Below, piece after piece: positions 11,052-23,700 of a stretch of 64,000 bases of DNA. A program made the translations under genes and the position numbers. Numbering within the stretch: the stretch's first letter is position 1; the number at the start of each line of letters is the position of its first letter. This DNA comes from Whitmania pigra. Taxonomy: Eukaryota; Annelida; Clitellata; Hirudinida; Haemopidae. Below the pieces are notes generated by a model. The model saw nothing but the letters and a program-made list of their open reading frames with translations. It had not been told where the DNA came from and ran no database searches. The stretch lies in assembly GCA_021613335.1 (NCBI GenBank), contig JAJTWR010000228.1:1349001-1413000 (forward strand), written 5' to 3'.

Positions 11052-14000
11052 ATGGATTTAAATCTCAAAAGTTCAGCTAATTCTGATCCTCCGATCGACG
11101 GAGGTAGCTTGGCGGCAGTTTTAGCCATGCAGCTAGCTGATTATGGATATACGAATTTGGAAAAGAGGTATTTTAGCGAGGGTGGAAAAACCGGTTCTCT
11201 GCCTCTTTTGGCTGGATTAACCGATAGTCCTCTTGGCGTGAGTTTTGATCAAAAAGGAGTCTATTTTCCCATCAGACACATATTAAGATATACATTATAG
11301 TTATAATAACATTTCTAGCAGTAATAAAGTTGATATATTCTGATATACTTGCTTTGCAATAAATATGGCAAAATAACAGTATATTACTATTACTAATGTT
11401 ATTTACTATCTGTTATAATATAAAAATTTATCATCAGAAAATTGTGGAAATTCGTCAATCATTAGTGAACTACATAAGATCACCCAAAAGTGACACTGTT
11501 TCGGGCCTTAAAAATCTCTTCTCAAAGACGGTAGCAACATTTTCTGCACATTATTCAATAACTTTTTAGTTAATAACAAATTATTATAATTAGCTGCGAT
11601 TGAAAAATTACAACTCAATCTCGGATGACATCCTGAAAACGTCATACGACAAAATCAGACTGCTCACGGAAATACTGCTGGGTAACGAATCATTGAGGTA
11701 ACCTGGATTTTGGTTCAAAATTGTATGTGGGGAATATGACTTTGTATTTCAGTGTTTGTCAACTACACATGTACTTTTAGCAGCTAGCTCGGTTTTGTTA
11801 GGGCTATTATTTATTAGTATCAAACGTGTTATAACCAGCACGATCTCATAAATACTCTAGTTTCCTAAAAGTTTTAAGGTACCTTTGGACTAATCCATCA
11901 GTTCATGGAGACTTTCATCAATGAATTACTTTCTTAGGGACGAGATGTACTGCCAGCTGATGAAAATGATTCATGATTATCGAGAAAGTGCAGAGGTCAA
12001 TAGGGCATGGCAACTCATGCAAGCCCTCATTACCATGGCGCTTCCGTCGACAAAGGTCTGTTCATTTCAATCCACTTATCCAGCCGTTTTGTATGATTTT
12101 ATATTTAACTTGAGCTTGAGTCATAGACTGTAGGTGTTTAATTGTGCTATGAATATTAATCGGATGGGAGTTCCCTTACAAGATATTTATGGTTTCGTGG
12201 TTAGTTGAGCGTGACGACTAATAAGATAAGCGCGCCATCATTGAAAAGTGGTGCCACGAGTGATTATTGTTCAAAATATATATGAATATTAATTATTTAA
12301 TAATTATGATAATGTCGGGTAATATTAATGATAACAATAATAGTATTTGACACTACAATCTACTTTAACGCCTTTGCAAGCTGAGTCATTAATGTGACGC
12401 ATCTACGTTGTTAAATGAACATTAACTACTATTAACTATTATAGTGATAATTAATCAATTCGGTCTAAAGCTTTTTTTTTTTTAATTATTTTTAGCATTA
12501 CCGCAATAAATATGCCAAATTATTCAGCAGACAACCTGATTGATAGATATAAACATTTAACAATGATATAAATAAAATATTAATATTGACAATATTAAAT
12601 GTCTATGGCACTTTCGCTCTTTGGTAGATTCATAATTAATTATTAGCGTATTATTTAGTATTGATTTAAAAAAAGCCTCTGCCCTTAAATTGATAAATTT
12701 TGATTTTGAAGCTGCTCTTATATTTGGCCAAGTTCATTGACGAGCACAAGCCTGATGATGACGATATACGCCGCTGCCTTGTACGGACGATTAAAAGTGG
12801 CCAGAGATATCAACCGATTTCCTATCTTGAGTTTTTAGTTAGTCGTTATTTTTAAAAATTGTTTAAGAAAAAATATGTTCAATAAAATACAAATATTTGT
12901 ATATTGTAATTTGTACAATTAAAAAAATCACAAATTCTTCTTCAGTCGTCAGAGCAATACTCCTCCATTGAAATACCGATAAGGTTGATGAATGGGACCC
13001 TCAATTTCATAAAAGTTGATCCTTCCACAACTGCTACTGAAGTCATTGATCAGATAGGAAACAAAGTCAAACTTAGAGATTACTTTGGCTTTTCATTGCT
13101 TACCTCTCTCGGTGATAAGGTCATTTTCGAACGAATCTTTTTAATTTAAGAATGCGATTCGTTTGATTTTTATTTTGGAAAATTTTATTTCAGATAACTA
13201 CGCTTGGAAAGTACGATAAGATTTTTGACTCGATAACCCGATGTGAACTTATTTCTCAAGAACAGAGCACACCCTCGTTGTACATTAGACAAAAAGCGGC
13301 AGACGCCAGTGACAGCGTACGATTAGTGCACCGCATTCAAAGTGGATGTGATGTGGCAACTGACAGTAATAATGCTTCCAGTGTTAGCAGCAAGAAGAGT
13401 GCTGCCTCCTCTTCTATAAAAATCGACCGTTACCAGGTTCCATGGAAATTTTGGATTCGTAAAGAAATATTTTCTCCCTGGGACGATGAACTTTTACGGG
13501 ATCGGGTTGCTGTTGATTTGACTTATGCCCAGATATGTAAGGGGCACATGTCTGGCGAATACGGTCATACTGATGTGAGCATTTAGTTGAATCTATTAAA
13601 ATCACAATTTGGTAAGAGCACAATTTCAAATTTTTAACAATTAATGGCATGCTAGACTCTGGGCTGTATTAGCCAGTAAATTAGCTAGTAAATGCACCGA
13701 ATAAATTTGTTTAAGTTATACAAATGTATTTTTTAAAATAACCAAATATTGCCACATTACCTCCGCAGGGCAATGCCGTCAGTACTTTCATTGCTAAAAG
13801 ATATTTTATAGATCATAGCACTCACATCAATGAAACTAAGCTCAAACCGTTGCTCAAATCACTGGTGCCAAAGTTTTGGTTAGGAAGGAAAGAATCAGAT
13901 TTGAATACGTGGATGATTGACATAATCCGAAAGCATGGTGATGCTGTTAGCGCTGGTTTTGATCGGGAAGCTGTCAAAGATGAATTGGTTCTGATGGCCA

Positions 14001-15113
14001 AGAAACAGTGGTGTAACACATTCACAAAGTGAGTTGAGTTGTGACTTAACCAGTTTAGTTCCATTTTAATTGTTGTAATTTAGTAATTTATTATTTGAAG
14101 TAGAAAGATATGTTTACATGTAATATTATGGAACGTTTTAATCTCGAATTAAATATTATCGAACACATTTAGATTCTTTAATGGAAGACACGTAGAGACT
14201 GGTTCTCTGGCTTTGTTTGGCATCAACTCGGAAGGTATTAGAGTTACCTCAGTTGCTGGAGAACCGAACTTGTTATTCCTCAAATTCTATGAAATTCAAT
14301 CAATGAAGAGGTAACTTAAGCATCATTAACTGTCATTAATTTCAATAAGGCAATCAACACCTTTTCCACTAGGTTGGGTACAGAGGAAAATCCAATGGAG
14401 GCGAGAATTGCTGAGAATCCAAGAATGCTGCAGAAGCTTTTCATCAAATCAGTAACAGGTAAAGATGTCACCTTTGAGACCCACGATGCCAAAGAAATCG
14501 AGCAAATGTTACAATTCTTAATCGATGGACTCGAGGACAGGTCCGAGTGGGCAATGGTCAAACAAACAGAAAGAGACGTTTGTCAAGGTGATAAACTTGT
14601 TTGTGTCGGATGGCCTTATGGTCCGTGATTATTTATGCCTTTGCGAGAGATAAGCCCAATCACATTGATGAATTATTGAATGCTTGCAACTGGCCAACAA
14701 GAGAGACATAATATGGTAGTGTAAAAGTAGTTTTGATATTATAATAAAGATACGTTAAATTACGTAGTGACATTTACATTTGCTGTTACCATTCTTGCTA
14801 GGAAAGATTATTGCAGCGTCGTTGATGCTCGTTTCTGTTTGATCTCCGCGTGTAACGATACACATTTCTACGATTATTTCCAGGCATTTCCAGTAACCTT
14901 GGCAACGATCTTTGCCACAGTCCAGGTGATCTCTTGCAGTTGGCAGAATCTCTGGATGGTGAAAATCTCCTTTCTGATGTCAGATTGTACAGGAATGTTG
15001 AGAGCGGTGACAGCGGTTACGTTCATTTGGACAACCTCTTCATGATACCCACAATTGAGAGGCCAGATGATGAATTCATAGTGGGTTGTTTCATTATTAA
15101 TGTAGGAGACTGA
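11052..15113 (+). CDS. MyTH4-FERM-SH3 protein, myosin VII tail-like without motor domain
   Basis: Eleven exons keep frame throughout (686 residues): 11052-11237, 11438-11530, 11594-11697, 11902-12055, 12712-12837, 12946-13119, 13194-13574, 13769-14028, 14173-14310, 14373-14587 and 14884-15113. The MyTH4 core is at about residues 90-220, with LRDEMYCQLMK the signature of this domain. The FERM domain runs from about 224 to 600: GFSLLTSLGDK, then VPWKFWIRKEIFSPW at 361, the counterpart of APWRLFFRKEVFTPW in myosin VIIa, and then SGEYGHT and IAKRYFID. An SH3-like end follows, with GDLLQLAESLDG and FMIPTIERP, matching the domain after the first FERM of myosin VII. Expected partners are microtubules or cargo (MyTH4) and membrane or adhesion tails (FERM). 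No motor, IQ or second MyTH4-FERM set is visible. Exon 1 and the residues just before RDEMYC are the least certain. A longer gene with distant 5' exons remains possible. Confidence 0.85.
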
Positions 15114-16077
15114 AATAGAAATTGACATTACGGCTATTAAATTGTTGTTGATCTATCAACTTGTTGACTCGTTTAAAAGGCATTGTTGTCACTGTCTGCG
15201 CAATGATAGAAGTTTTAATCTATTAATTAATTTAATTTAGCAATTTTTATTTTAAAGGCAATTTTAATTTTTAGGCAAATTTAATTTAAAAGGCATTGTT
15301 GTCACTGCCTGCGTAATGATAGAAGTAATCTAATAATTAATTTAATTCAATAATTTTTAATAATTTGATATTTGTGCGTAGAATTTCTTGAGAGGTCAAA
15401 TATGCAAAGTTGAGGAGGTCAACACCCATTTGTAAAGAGAAGGTTAAAATAAATCGTTTGTAATTGAAAGCATGTACCTATTTGCAACTGTAATTTACAG
15501 ATGTTTGTAAATCGTGATTTGTGTCAGAGCTGGTGTTTAGTTTAGTGAACACGCGACAAGTGGCGGTAGATAAATATTGTTTCTAATCAATCGGTAATAT
15601 TCTATGTTTATTCCCGAAAGCTTTGTTTGCTATTTTTCATACTTAAAATTTGTATTTTCGTGAAACAGATTATTGGAGGTAGTTGAAAGATATTTACTTT
15701 TAGCTATAAAATTGTTTAGCAGCATTTTCCATGTTCAGGCGAAACAATATCATGCAGTCGTTCTAGGAAAATATTTTTCATTTATTTCAGACATTCAACG
15801 TTTTCAAATAAAAGTAACCCGATCTAAAAACATATTCACTTTCGGTGACTCGTCCAAAAAGGCGGAACCATGATTTTCAACATGCACATCACTAGCGTGT
15901 AATAAAATACACTCAAAATACAATTAACTTTAAAAAAATAAACATTTAAAATCAAAATGCGACAGGAAGGAGTTAAAAATGAGACAAAAAACATGGAATT
16001 GAAGCTCGAACAATTACAATGTCATCCAAAGATCCAATGCAGCACCGAGGACCACTCGTTGGATCACTCGGGGCAGT
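15114..16077. other. Gap between convergent genes, with an imperfect duplication
   Basis: About 75 bp at 15173-15252 recur at 15287-15360, sharing TTAAAAGGCATTGTTGTCAC and an AT-rich tail. The rest should be the 3' UTRs of the MyTH4-FERM gene (AATAAA near 15448) and of the PIM-like kinase. No exon is supported. Confidence 0.6.
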
Positions 16078-18788
16078 TCACTGCTCAACATCGATTGGCT
16101 TTTCTCCTTCAAGGACTTTCACTGCCAGTGGTTTGTGCTTGCGTTTCTCTAGTTCTGCCAGGTCAGGGACTTCCATGTTTTCTCCCTTGGTCCAAGGATC
16201 ATGCAGCACCTCTTCTATGGTGGGCCTCAGTAATGGGTTCTTGCTGAGACATTTCGCTATAAGACTTTGCATTGCTGGAAATGTCAGTTGCGATGGGTTT
16301 TAAGAGCTTCTTTATTTATTCGGTTTTTAAATTAACTTGAAATATTATTTTTTTTAAATAAAAAATTTTATTAAATTTAATATTTGTTTTTTTTAATATT
16401 ATAAATTCATTCTGAAAGTTTATTGAGAGTCAAGACACTTATCGCTCGATTCGAGTGTATCAAATATTCCCATCTAGCTCGTATGAACAGTGCATAACGT
16501 AATATCATGCATGGTTAAGTTAGTTAATCCTATTCGTTATTATTATAATCTTATTCGTTATTATTATAATCCTATTCGTCAGTCATTCGATCAACCGGGA
16601 GCAACTCACCAGTTGAGAAATGTGGAGGCATGACGTAGGTGACGTTGGATTTCCCGTGTTCTAATCCCTTGAAAGGACAGTCTCCAGTTGTCATGAGAAC
16701 CAGCAAAACTCCCAAACACCAGCTGGTCGATTGCATACCATCGTATTTGCTGCAGTTCAACGCAGAGAAATTAAAATAACGACTTCTATTAGTAATAATA
16801 TTGGCATTTAGCATTTAAGTTATTTATGAGTAATTAGAGGATTCTGAAGCACTTGCCTGTGAACTGCCCATTCCGGCGCGCAGTAAGAGTACGTGCCGTT
16901 GAAGTAGGTGTACGGTTCGTTTTTGACCCACTGTGCTCCTCCGAAGTCGAGCAGTGTGACCTGTCTGCTCCTGAGGTTGATGAGGATGTTTTCGTCTTTG
17001 ATGTCCATGTGATAAACACCGTTGTCGTACATGCGCTTCAGGATTTCAACAACCTGTGAATACGATCTGGGTGGTGGTATGTTGTTTTTATAACAAAAAT
17101 AGTAATAATATTATAATAAAAAATAGTAATAATATTATAATAAAAAATAGTAATAATATTATAATAAAAAATAGTAATAATATTATAATAAAAAATAGTA
17201 ATAATATTATAATAAAAAATAGTAATAATATTATAATAAAAAATAGTATAATATTATAATAAAAAATAGTAATAATATTATAATAAAAAATAGTAATAAT
17301 ATTATAATAAAAAATAGTAATAATATTATAATAAAAAATAGTAATAATATTATAATAAAAAATAGTAATAATATTATAATAAAAAATAGTAGTAATAACC
17401 GCATTTGTTTGGGAACCTTGATTTTATCGTTAATTATTCTCGCAATGTGGTTGTATTAATCCCAAAAACTATTCTGTCGACATATTTTGAAAATACGTTG
17501 AAGTTGGCCATGAATACACTGCTCACCACAAACGAAATTAAATAAAATTCCACTAAACCGACCGACCAACCTGCACAAAATAATGCCTGGCCTCTGGTTC
17601 AGTCATTCTTCCTCGTCTGACGATGTATTCGAACATGTCTTCGCAATGGCTGAAGGTTTCCTGTACAAGAACGTAGGCAGTGTCAGACTCACTGAGGTGA
17701 ACCTCCAGTAGGCCTATGACTCCTTTGACACCCTTCAGATGGATGAGCAGGTTGATTTCAGAACTCAGATCTTCAATCCAGGGATGATTCTCTGCGATTT
17801 CCTTGCATGGCTGTGAAAAGTTTAGAGTGCTGCGTATCATCAATAATAATTGATGAATTAGCTATCCAATTTTAATTAGTTATATTAAATTAGTTACTGT
17901 GTAATTTATTGGTTGATAATTACGATGGCCATAAAATGTTTAGAGCATCTTTGTGAGTTTAGAGATCTTTGAAGAACATTTCAAAAAAGATATTCCAAAA
18001 ATTTCCGGTTGTTACAAATCGTAGTCAAGTTAAACAAAATTATACAGGGCAAATTACTTTATTCATGCATAAGTTTATTATGTACATCAGAAAATATTTA
18101 CAAATGTCGCCAAGTACATACCGGTTCTTTGATCGTGTTGTAGACGATGGGGACGATTTTGATGGCCACCCTGCGTTTGTCCTGCTTTCTTATGGCAAGG
18201 AAGACACTGCCGAAAGCGCCATACGAGATTCTCCTCAATATCTTGTAGTTTTGACAGATTGATTCGCTGGACGCTTCTGCATTTATCGATCGTTATATGT
18301 GCTTACAATACTTGGACTCATATATTAAGCAAATTGATGGTTCATTTTAAACATATAAGTTTTGAGCGATTAATGTTAAATCAGATTTGTTTTTATGCTA
18401 TGGGAATATTCGCGGTGAATTTGTCATCGATTGTAATCACGTTTATAACTTGATTAATTATTTTAATGACAAATGTTGACATTAATTCAGTCGAGATGAA
18501 TATTAAATGTTGAGAAGAATATGGCGAAAATTTGAGGCAAGCATCCGTTCGGCGAGCGATGGTGAAAAAAATCATTAGCAAACATTACATGAAAACAAAT
18601 GATACAGAATCATATTCTAATCTTTATTCTAATCAACAACAAAATATTTCGTACATACTTAAGGAATCAGATTTCCAAATCTGTCGAAGCTTGAGAGATT
18701 CGAAGAATTTGGCATTAGGCTCTTCGTTTATCGGCGGACCACCTTTGTTTGAATTAAAATTTCTCTTTGAACTTCCACTGTCATGGAC
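16078..18788 (-). CDS. PIM-family serine/threonine kinase with HMD in place of HRD
   Basis: Exons in transcript order: 18788-18659 (first seen; true start not found), 18276-18122, 17810-17571, 17053-16857, 16749-16610 and 16274-16078. Junction phases all agree, giving about 350 residues. Features in order: Gly-rich loop ISYGAFGSVF, ATP lysine in RRVAIK, helix-C Glu in DLSSEINLL, catalytic loop VYHMDIKDENILI, LLDFGGAQ, CAPEW and a C-lobe ending LRPTIEEVLHDPW. The DIKDENILI string, PEW in place of APE, and the HPW-like end are PIM hallmarks. The usual HRD arginine is methionine, while the catalytic Asp, DFG and Lys are kept. The intron after 16857 starts with GC (AG|GCAAGT), a GC-AG intron. PIM kinases are constitutively active cytosolic survival and growth kinases. 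Activity here is plausible but unproven. Confidence 0.9.
17092..17394. repeat. 24-bp minisatellite inside a PIM-like kinase intron
   Basis: About 12-13 copies of a 24-bp AT-only-plus-one-G unit (AATAGTAATAATATTATAAT followed by AAAA), almost identical, with one copy missing 2-3 bases near 17246. It lies in the intron between 17053 and 17571. Confidence 0.97.
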
Positions 18789-20604
18789 CTGTAATAGGAG
18801 CAGATAGGGTGCATTAAGTCAACTTCTTTTACCGCAATAAGTTCTGAAACAAAACTATTAACACATTGAAACACATGTCGCTATCACCAAGACGGGCAAG
18901 AACTGCAGCAACAGCTGTAAACGCGCATTCCCCAAATTGTTTGATTGAAAATACCACGCGGCTTTTAGATACCTGCTTGACCGTTCAGTAAACCAATCGA
19001 TATGTAAATTAGCTTTCGTTTACACCTCCCCTCCTGATATGTCACGTGGCCATATTGATGTAAACATGCCGTTCCAAGAAATTTACAGGTGAACGCCGCA
19101 CGATATAATAATAATAATAGTTAGGAATGACGCACACAAGAAGAAAATCATGCATTAAATAGAACATAATGTTAACAGCTGTTAAAATTCCATTATTTGA
19201 GCTATATCTCAAAGTCTCAAATTCTAAAGCATTTGGATTCAAATGAGCTAAATGTTTCACAAAATAGCGAAGTTAAGATTTGGAGAGATCTGCACAAGAT
19301 CTGGCTCAACATTCACAGAGCAAATCTATTGAAAATTACCAGAATCGTCGATGTAAATCGGTCGAAACTCTCCAGAACGCGACCGGCCAGCGCTGTCATG
19401 ATTTGAAACGAAATTTGTTTATTTAAACTCCCATTTAAACAGCGTTTAACAACGAATTTTAACAACGAATCATTCAAAAGACGCTTCCTCGCTTTTCCTA
19501 TATCGGTTCTAAAGATTGGCCACTGCTAGATAATTCTAAGTATTTGCTGTTGGTCCACGTTATAACCGCCCATGAACCCTTGCTATTATTATTAAGGATT
19601 GTAAAGTATGCGCTATATTTATACACTGCATTATTGAAAGTATTGTTTATTACCACAACTGACCGTCATTTTTGTGCCATTTTTATTGTAAGACGACATC
19701 TCGCCGAGCGAATCCAATAATGTCGAACAAAAAGTAATCAAAAGTCAAATTCTTCCAACGTCAAAAACATCTCAAAAGAATTTTATCATCAAAAAATGCG
19801 TTTTTTGTTTACCCCTTTCAATTAAAAAAACAACTGAATTGAACATTTTTTCAAAGAATTAAACATTAAGATTTTATTTAAGATTTAAAAGGTTTTGAAT
19901 GTATTATTAATAATTTAATATATAAATAAAATGGTTGTTCCACAACATTATTAATAACTGATACATGAAATAATATCTTAACACAGCTTTGTCGTTTAAT
20001 CACATTTAAATTCAAATAATTTAATCATAATGAGTCAACAAACGTTTTGAAGATCCATATTACGTTTCGGCGTATTGGGTGTCAAAAGCTCGCAATTACA
20101 TGCAAATGTTAGTAGTTTACGTCATCGCCGGCAACATCCTAATGTGTTAAATGAGTTCACTTCTGCACAAAGACACGCATTACATTGAGCTGTGTTTGTC
20201 CGCTTAGGACTGCAGTCAGAATCATCCACAAATCAGTTTGGACTTGTTTCTCACCCGACGGCTCCGGCAGAACATCGAGCCAAGATCAATATTGCGATCT
20301 CACAAGTGTCACACCTAGGCAGGCACACTTCACCCCCCCCAACACTTGTAAATCGTTAACAACACGAACGACAACCCAGACACCTCATGGCGAAAAGCCA
20401 TATTTGGAATGATTATACTTCGTTCACAGACAAACTATGATTTAAGCACATAATTGGCGAGTATTGGTAAAGAAAAGTTAGTAGAAACCCAAAAGTGATA
20501 AATGCAAGCCAATTGGGCATACCTGCCAACTAGCATCTGATATTAGTATTATCTCACTGATTCCATCACATTAAGTTTCACCAGGTCACATGGCTTTGGT
20601 CAGT
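18789..20604. other. Gap between PIM-like kinase and LAP3
   Basis: Should contain the unplaced first exon and promoter of the PIM-like kinase. AT-rich, with no exon or repeat I can support. Open frames here lack similarity or splice context. Confidence 0.4.
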
Positions 20605-20610
20605 TTTATT
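20605..20610 (-). terminator. Candidate poly(A) signal of LAP3
   Basis: AATAAA on the minus strand, about 120 bp after the LAP3 stop codon. Confidence 0.6.
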
Positions 20611-20727
20611 ATGTGCCATTACTAGTAGCCACCTTAGAAGTTTACAATGTGAAAAGACAAGTGCCAACATGAATAATTAGTCATCATCATCAAGTATCAT
20701 TGTTATCATCTATCATTATCATCATCC

Positions 20728-23700
20728 TCAAGGCTTCTGATATTTGGTGAGGAATTCGACCAGTGTTCTGGTTGGACGACCTGAAATTGAACAAAAGCTG
20801 ATGTCAAGAATTTTTATATTTTAACTTGGAGAGCTCTAACATGATAACAACTCATAAATTATGATAATAAAATAAATAAATCATCATAAACAGCAACCAT
20901 GCAAAAACCCACACATTTGTCACAATTTCAAGATGATAACTCACCTCACCACAATATTCATCAATTAATGTAACTAATCAGCATAATAAATTCACCAACC
21001 TGACATGCCCTTGGGAAGGTAGGGCACCTGAGTGGTGTTGCTCATGACCCCTGCAATGTCCATGTGCATCCAGTGGTCATGGGAGACAAACTCCTGAGTT
21101 AGAAGAACATTATTGTAATAATGATTTAAATAAATAAATAAAAGACAATTTTTTAACTCCAAATGAACGAGACAATCTCCACACCACCACCATTATCATC
21201 TTGAAAGCATCAACCGACCTTGAGGAAGGCAGCAGCCGTGCAAGCTCCGCCCACTCTTCCGGCCGTTCCGATATTGTTGACGTCTGCCAGGTGGGACTCG
21301 GTGACCTGCTTGGTGAACAGCTTGAACAGGGGCATCCTCCAGACTCTGTCACCTGATTTCACACCTGCCTGAGAGAAGCAACGGTGTCAATATTGGAACT
21401 CGTGTTGGTGCCACATTACCGTGATATTAGACTAATTTGTTACTAATTTGTGATCATGATGGAACTATAATTATGAATTACAATTGAATATATTTATGCC
21501 CTCTTTATAAAAGCAATTGCAACATGATTACATTCCAAGGCATTCAAGGATGTGCATTAATATTAAAAACTATGTAGCTAAAAATCCTCCAATCAGCTTC
21601 TTACCTCGTGCATCTGTTCATACAGTGCCTTCGAGTTGGTGAAAACTCCGGTGGCACAAGCTCCCAAAGACACCATCATGGCACCTGCATATTCAACCAA
21701 TAAATTATGTTAATGAATTTTAAGAAGTGACTGACACTCTCCACAAATAATGAAGCACTTATACAAATGAGTCTAACATACACAAAAAAAACCGTGTTGC
21801 ACATTAAATGTGATCCTACTTCAATCACCAATTCTTCAATCAACCAATCAGAAGTGATCACAATAAGAATCCCCACCCACCTGTGAGAGTGGCCAGGTCA
21901 ACAATTGCAGTGGGATTGAAAGTTGCAGCATAGCACAGGGCATCACTGAGGACCAACCTGCCCTCTGCATCAGTGTTATCAATCTGCAAGGGGCAATGAT
22001 GATGATGGTGAAAATACAAGAGGTAAAACAAAATGCACGGAAACTCAAATAAGTACACAGAAAGTCCATCGAAACTCGGAAGCCAACGAACTACCAGTGC
22101 ATAACTTATTTGACCTCTCACCTGGATGGACTTTCCATTCATGGCCTTGTGTACATCACCGGGCTTCGTGGCAGCACCCCCTGGCATGTTCTCAGTCAGG
22201 GGCATGAAGCCTACATGGACATTGATCGAAAATCATTACTAGTGTTGTCATTATTATCTCTAGTCATAATTACTATGATAACACGCTAACCAATAACGTG
22301 GATGGGCAACTTGAGCCTGGCAGCAGTGTAGATGGAGCTGAGGACGCACGCTGCACCTCCCATGTCCGCTCTCATGTCCTCCATGTTTGCCGACGGCTTG
22401 ATGGAGATGCCACCTCTTCATTAACATAATGGGCATTAGGATTAATTCATTTGTAACAAGATAGAACAGAACCATCGAATGAAGACACTCACGTATCGAA
22501 GGTGATTCCCTTGCCGACGAAGGCCACAGGAGGGTCAGCATTACCCTTGTACTCGACCTCCAAGAACACGGCAGGTTCGTGGCTGCCCTGAGCAACACTG
22601 AGGAAGGCACCCATCTTCTTCTCCTGAGCCCAGGCTTTGTCTCTGAATTTGATAATGATGCTTAAGTGAGGTTTGATGGAGAATGCAGCTTTACCTAAAG
22701 GTTATCAACAAACTCCCCTACAATCATTGCCAGTGCGATCATCGCCATCATTGCTTTCACCATAATTGTTGCTATCATCATCATCATCATCATCAGCAAC
22801 ACAAACACCATCACTGTCATCATCACAAACCTTTGCATAACTGTCACATTCTCCAAAGAACCAAGCTTCTCCAAAGCCTTCTTGGCAAAGATGGTCGGAG
22901 TCATCTCATTGGCTGGTGCCTCCATCAGGTACTTGGCAAAGTTCTGTCCTTCTGCCAACACTTTGCCTCTGGTCCAGGCTGCTTGATCTCTGTGAGTCAT
23001 TTCAATTAAACATCAGTGCTACTGGGAGATCTTTTAACACTAAGTTGATTATGATGAAATTTCAGTTATTAATAAGCGTGTTAAGGTCGATGGTAAGTTA
23101 TGAGAAATGGTATAATGTGTGACATTATTAGGCAATAGTAACATTTGATGCTATCGACCCTGATTGGATAATAACAACTAATTCGGCATTGTCTAAAAGC
23201 CTCACCTGCAATGAATGTATTGATTTGATGATGATGATGATGATAACAACAACAACAACAACAACAACGACAATAAACAAAAAAGCCAAAGAATGAATAT
23301 AAAAATGCACCTTCATCACACTATTGTGTTCTAGGCTACAACAATTCATGAATAAAAACATGAACAAAAGAGAACTCACTCTGGACAGCCATAGACAAGG
23401 GATAGTTGTGGGAGGGACTTCCTCTTGTCTGCCGACTTGAGTTCATCATACTGAAAGAGGCACAGGTGTGCAGCCTCAGCAGCAGCTGGAAAGAGAGGTG
23501 GAAAAGTGTTTTAGAAATGAGGACTCAAAAAGTTGTCCAATTTAAGAATGGTTATAATTAATATTACAGAGGGTTAAAGCCGTTGCTGCCATTATTCACA
23601 GCAAGTGGCATGTAATAATTAATGCTGTAACTATTTTATCATCATCATCACCAACATCAGTCATCTCACCCTCAGCATCGGCACACGGATCGACGTGGAT

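Noticed and set aside
14588..14628. Ending the MyTH4-FERM protein at the stop at 14626
   Set aside because: It is in frame, but splicing at CAAG|GTGATA to 14884 keeps phase and adds an SH3-like end matching myosin VII order. The read-through form could be an intron-retained variant.
14874..15128. Minus-strand frame of 84 residues
   Set aside because: Overlaps the SH3 exon, whose plus-strand reading joins in phase with the FERM exons.
16853..17059. Plus-strand frames opposite the PIM-like kinase exon
   Set aside because: Antisense to the conserved catalytic loop; no independent support.
17092..17394. CRISPR-like array
   Set aside because: Contiguous 24-bp units without unique spacers; a minisatellite in an intron.
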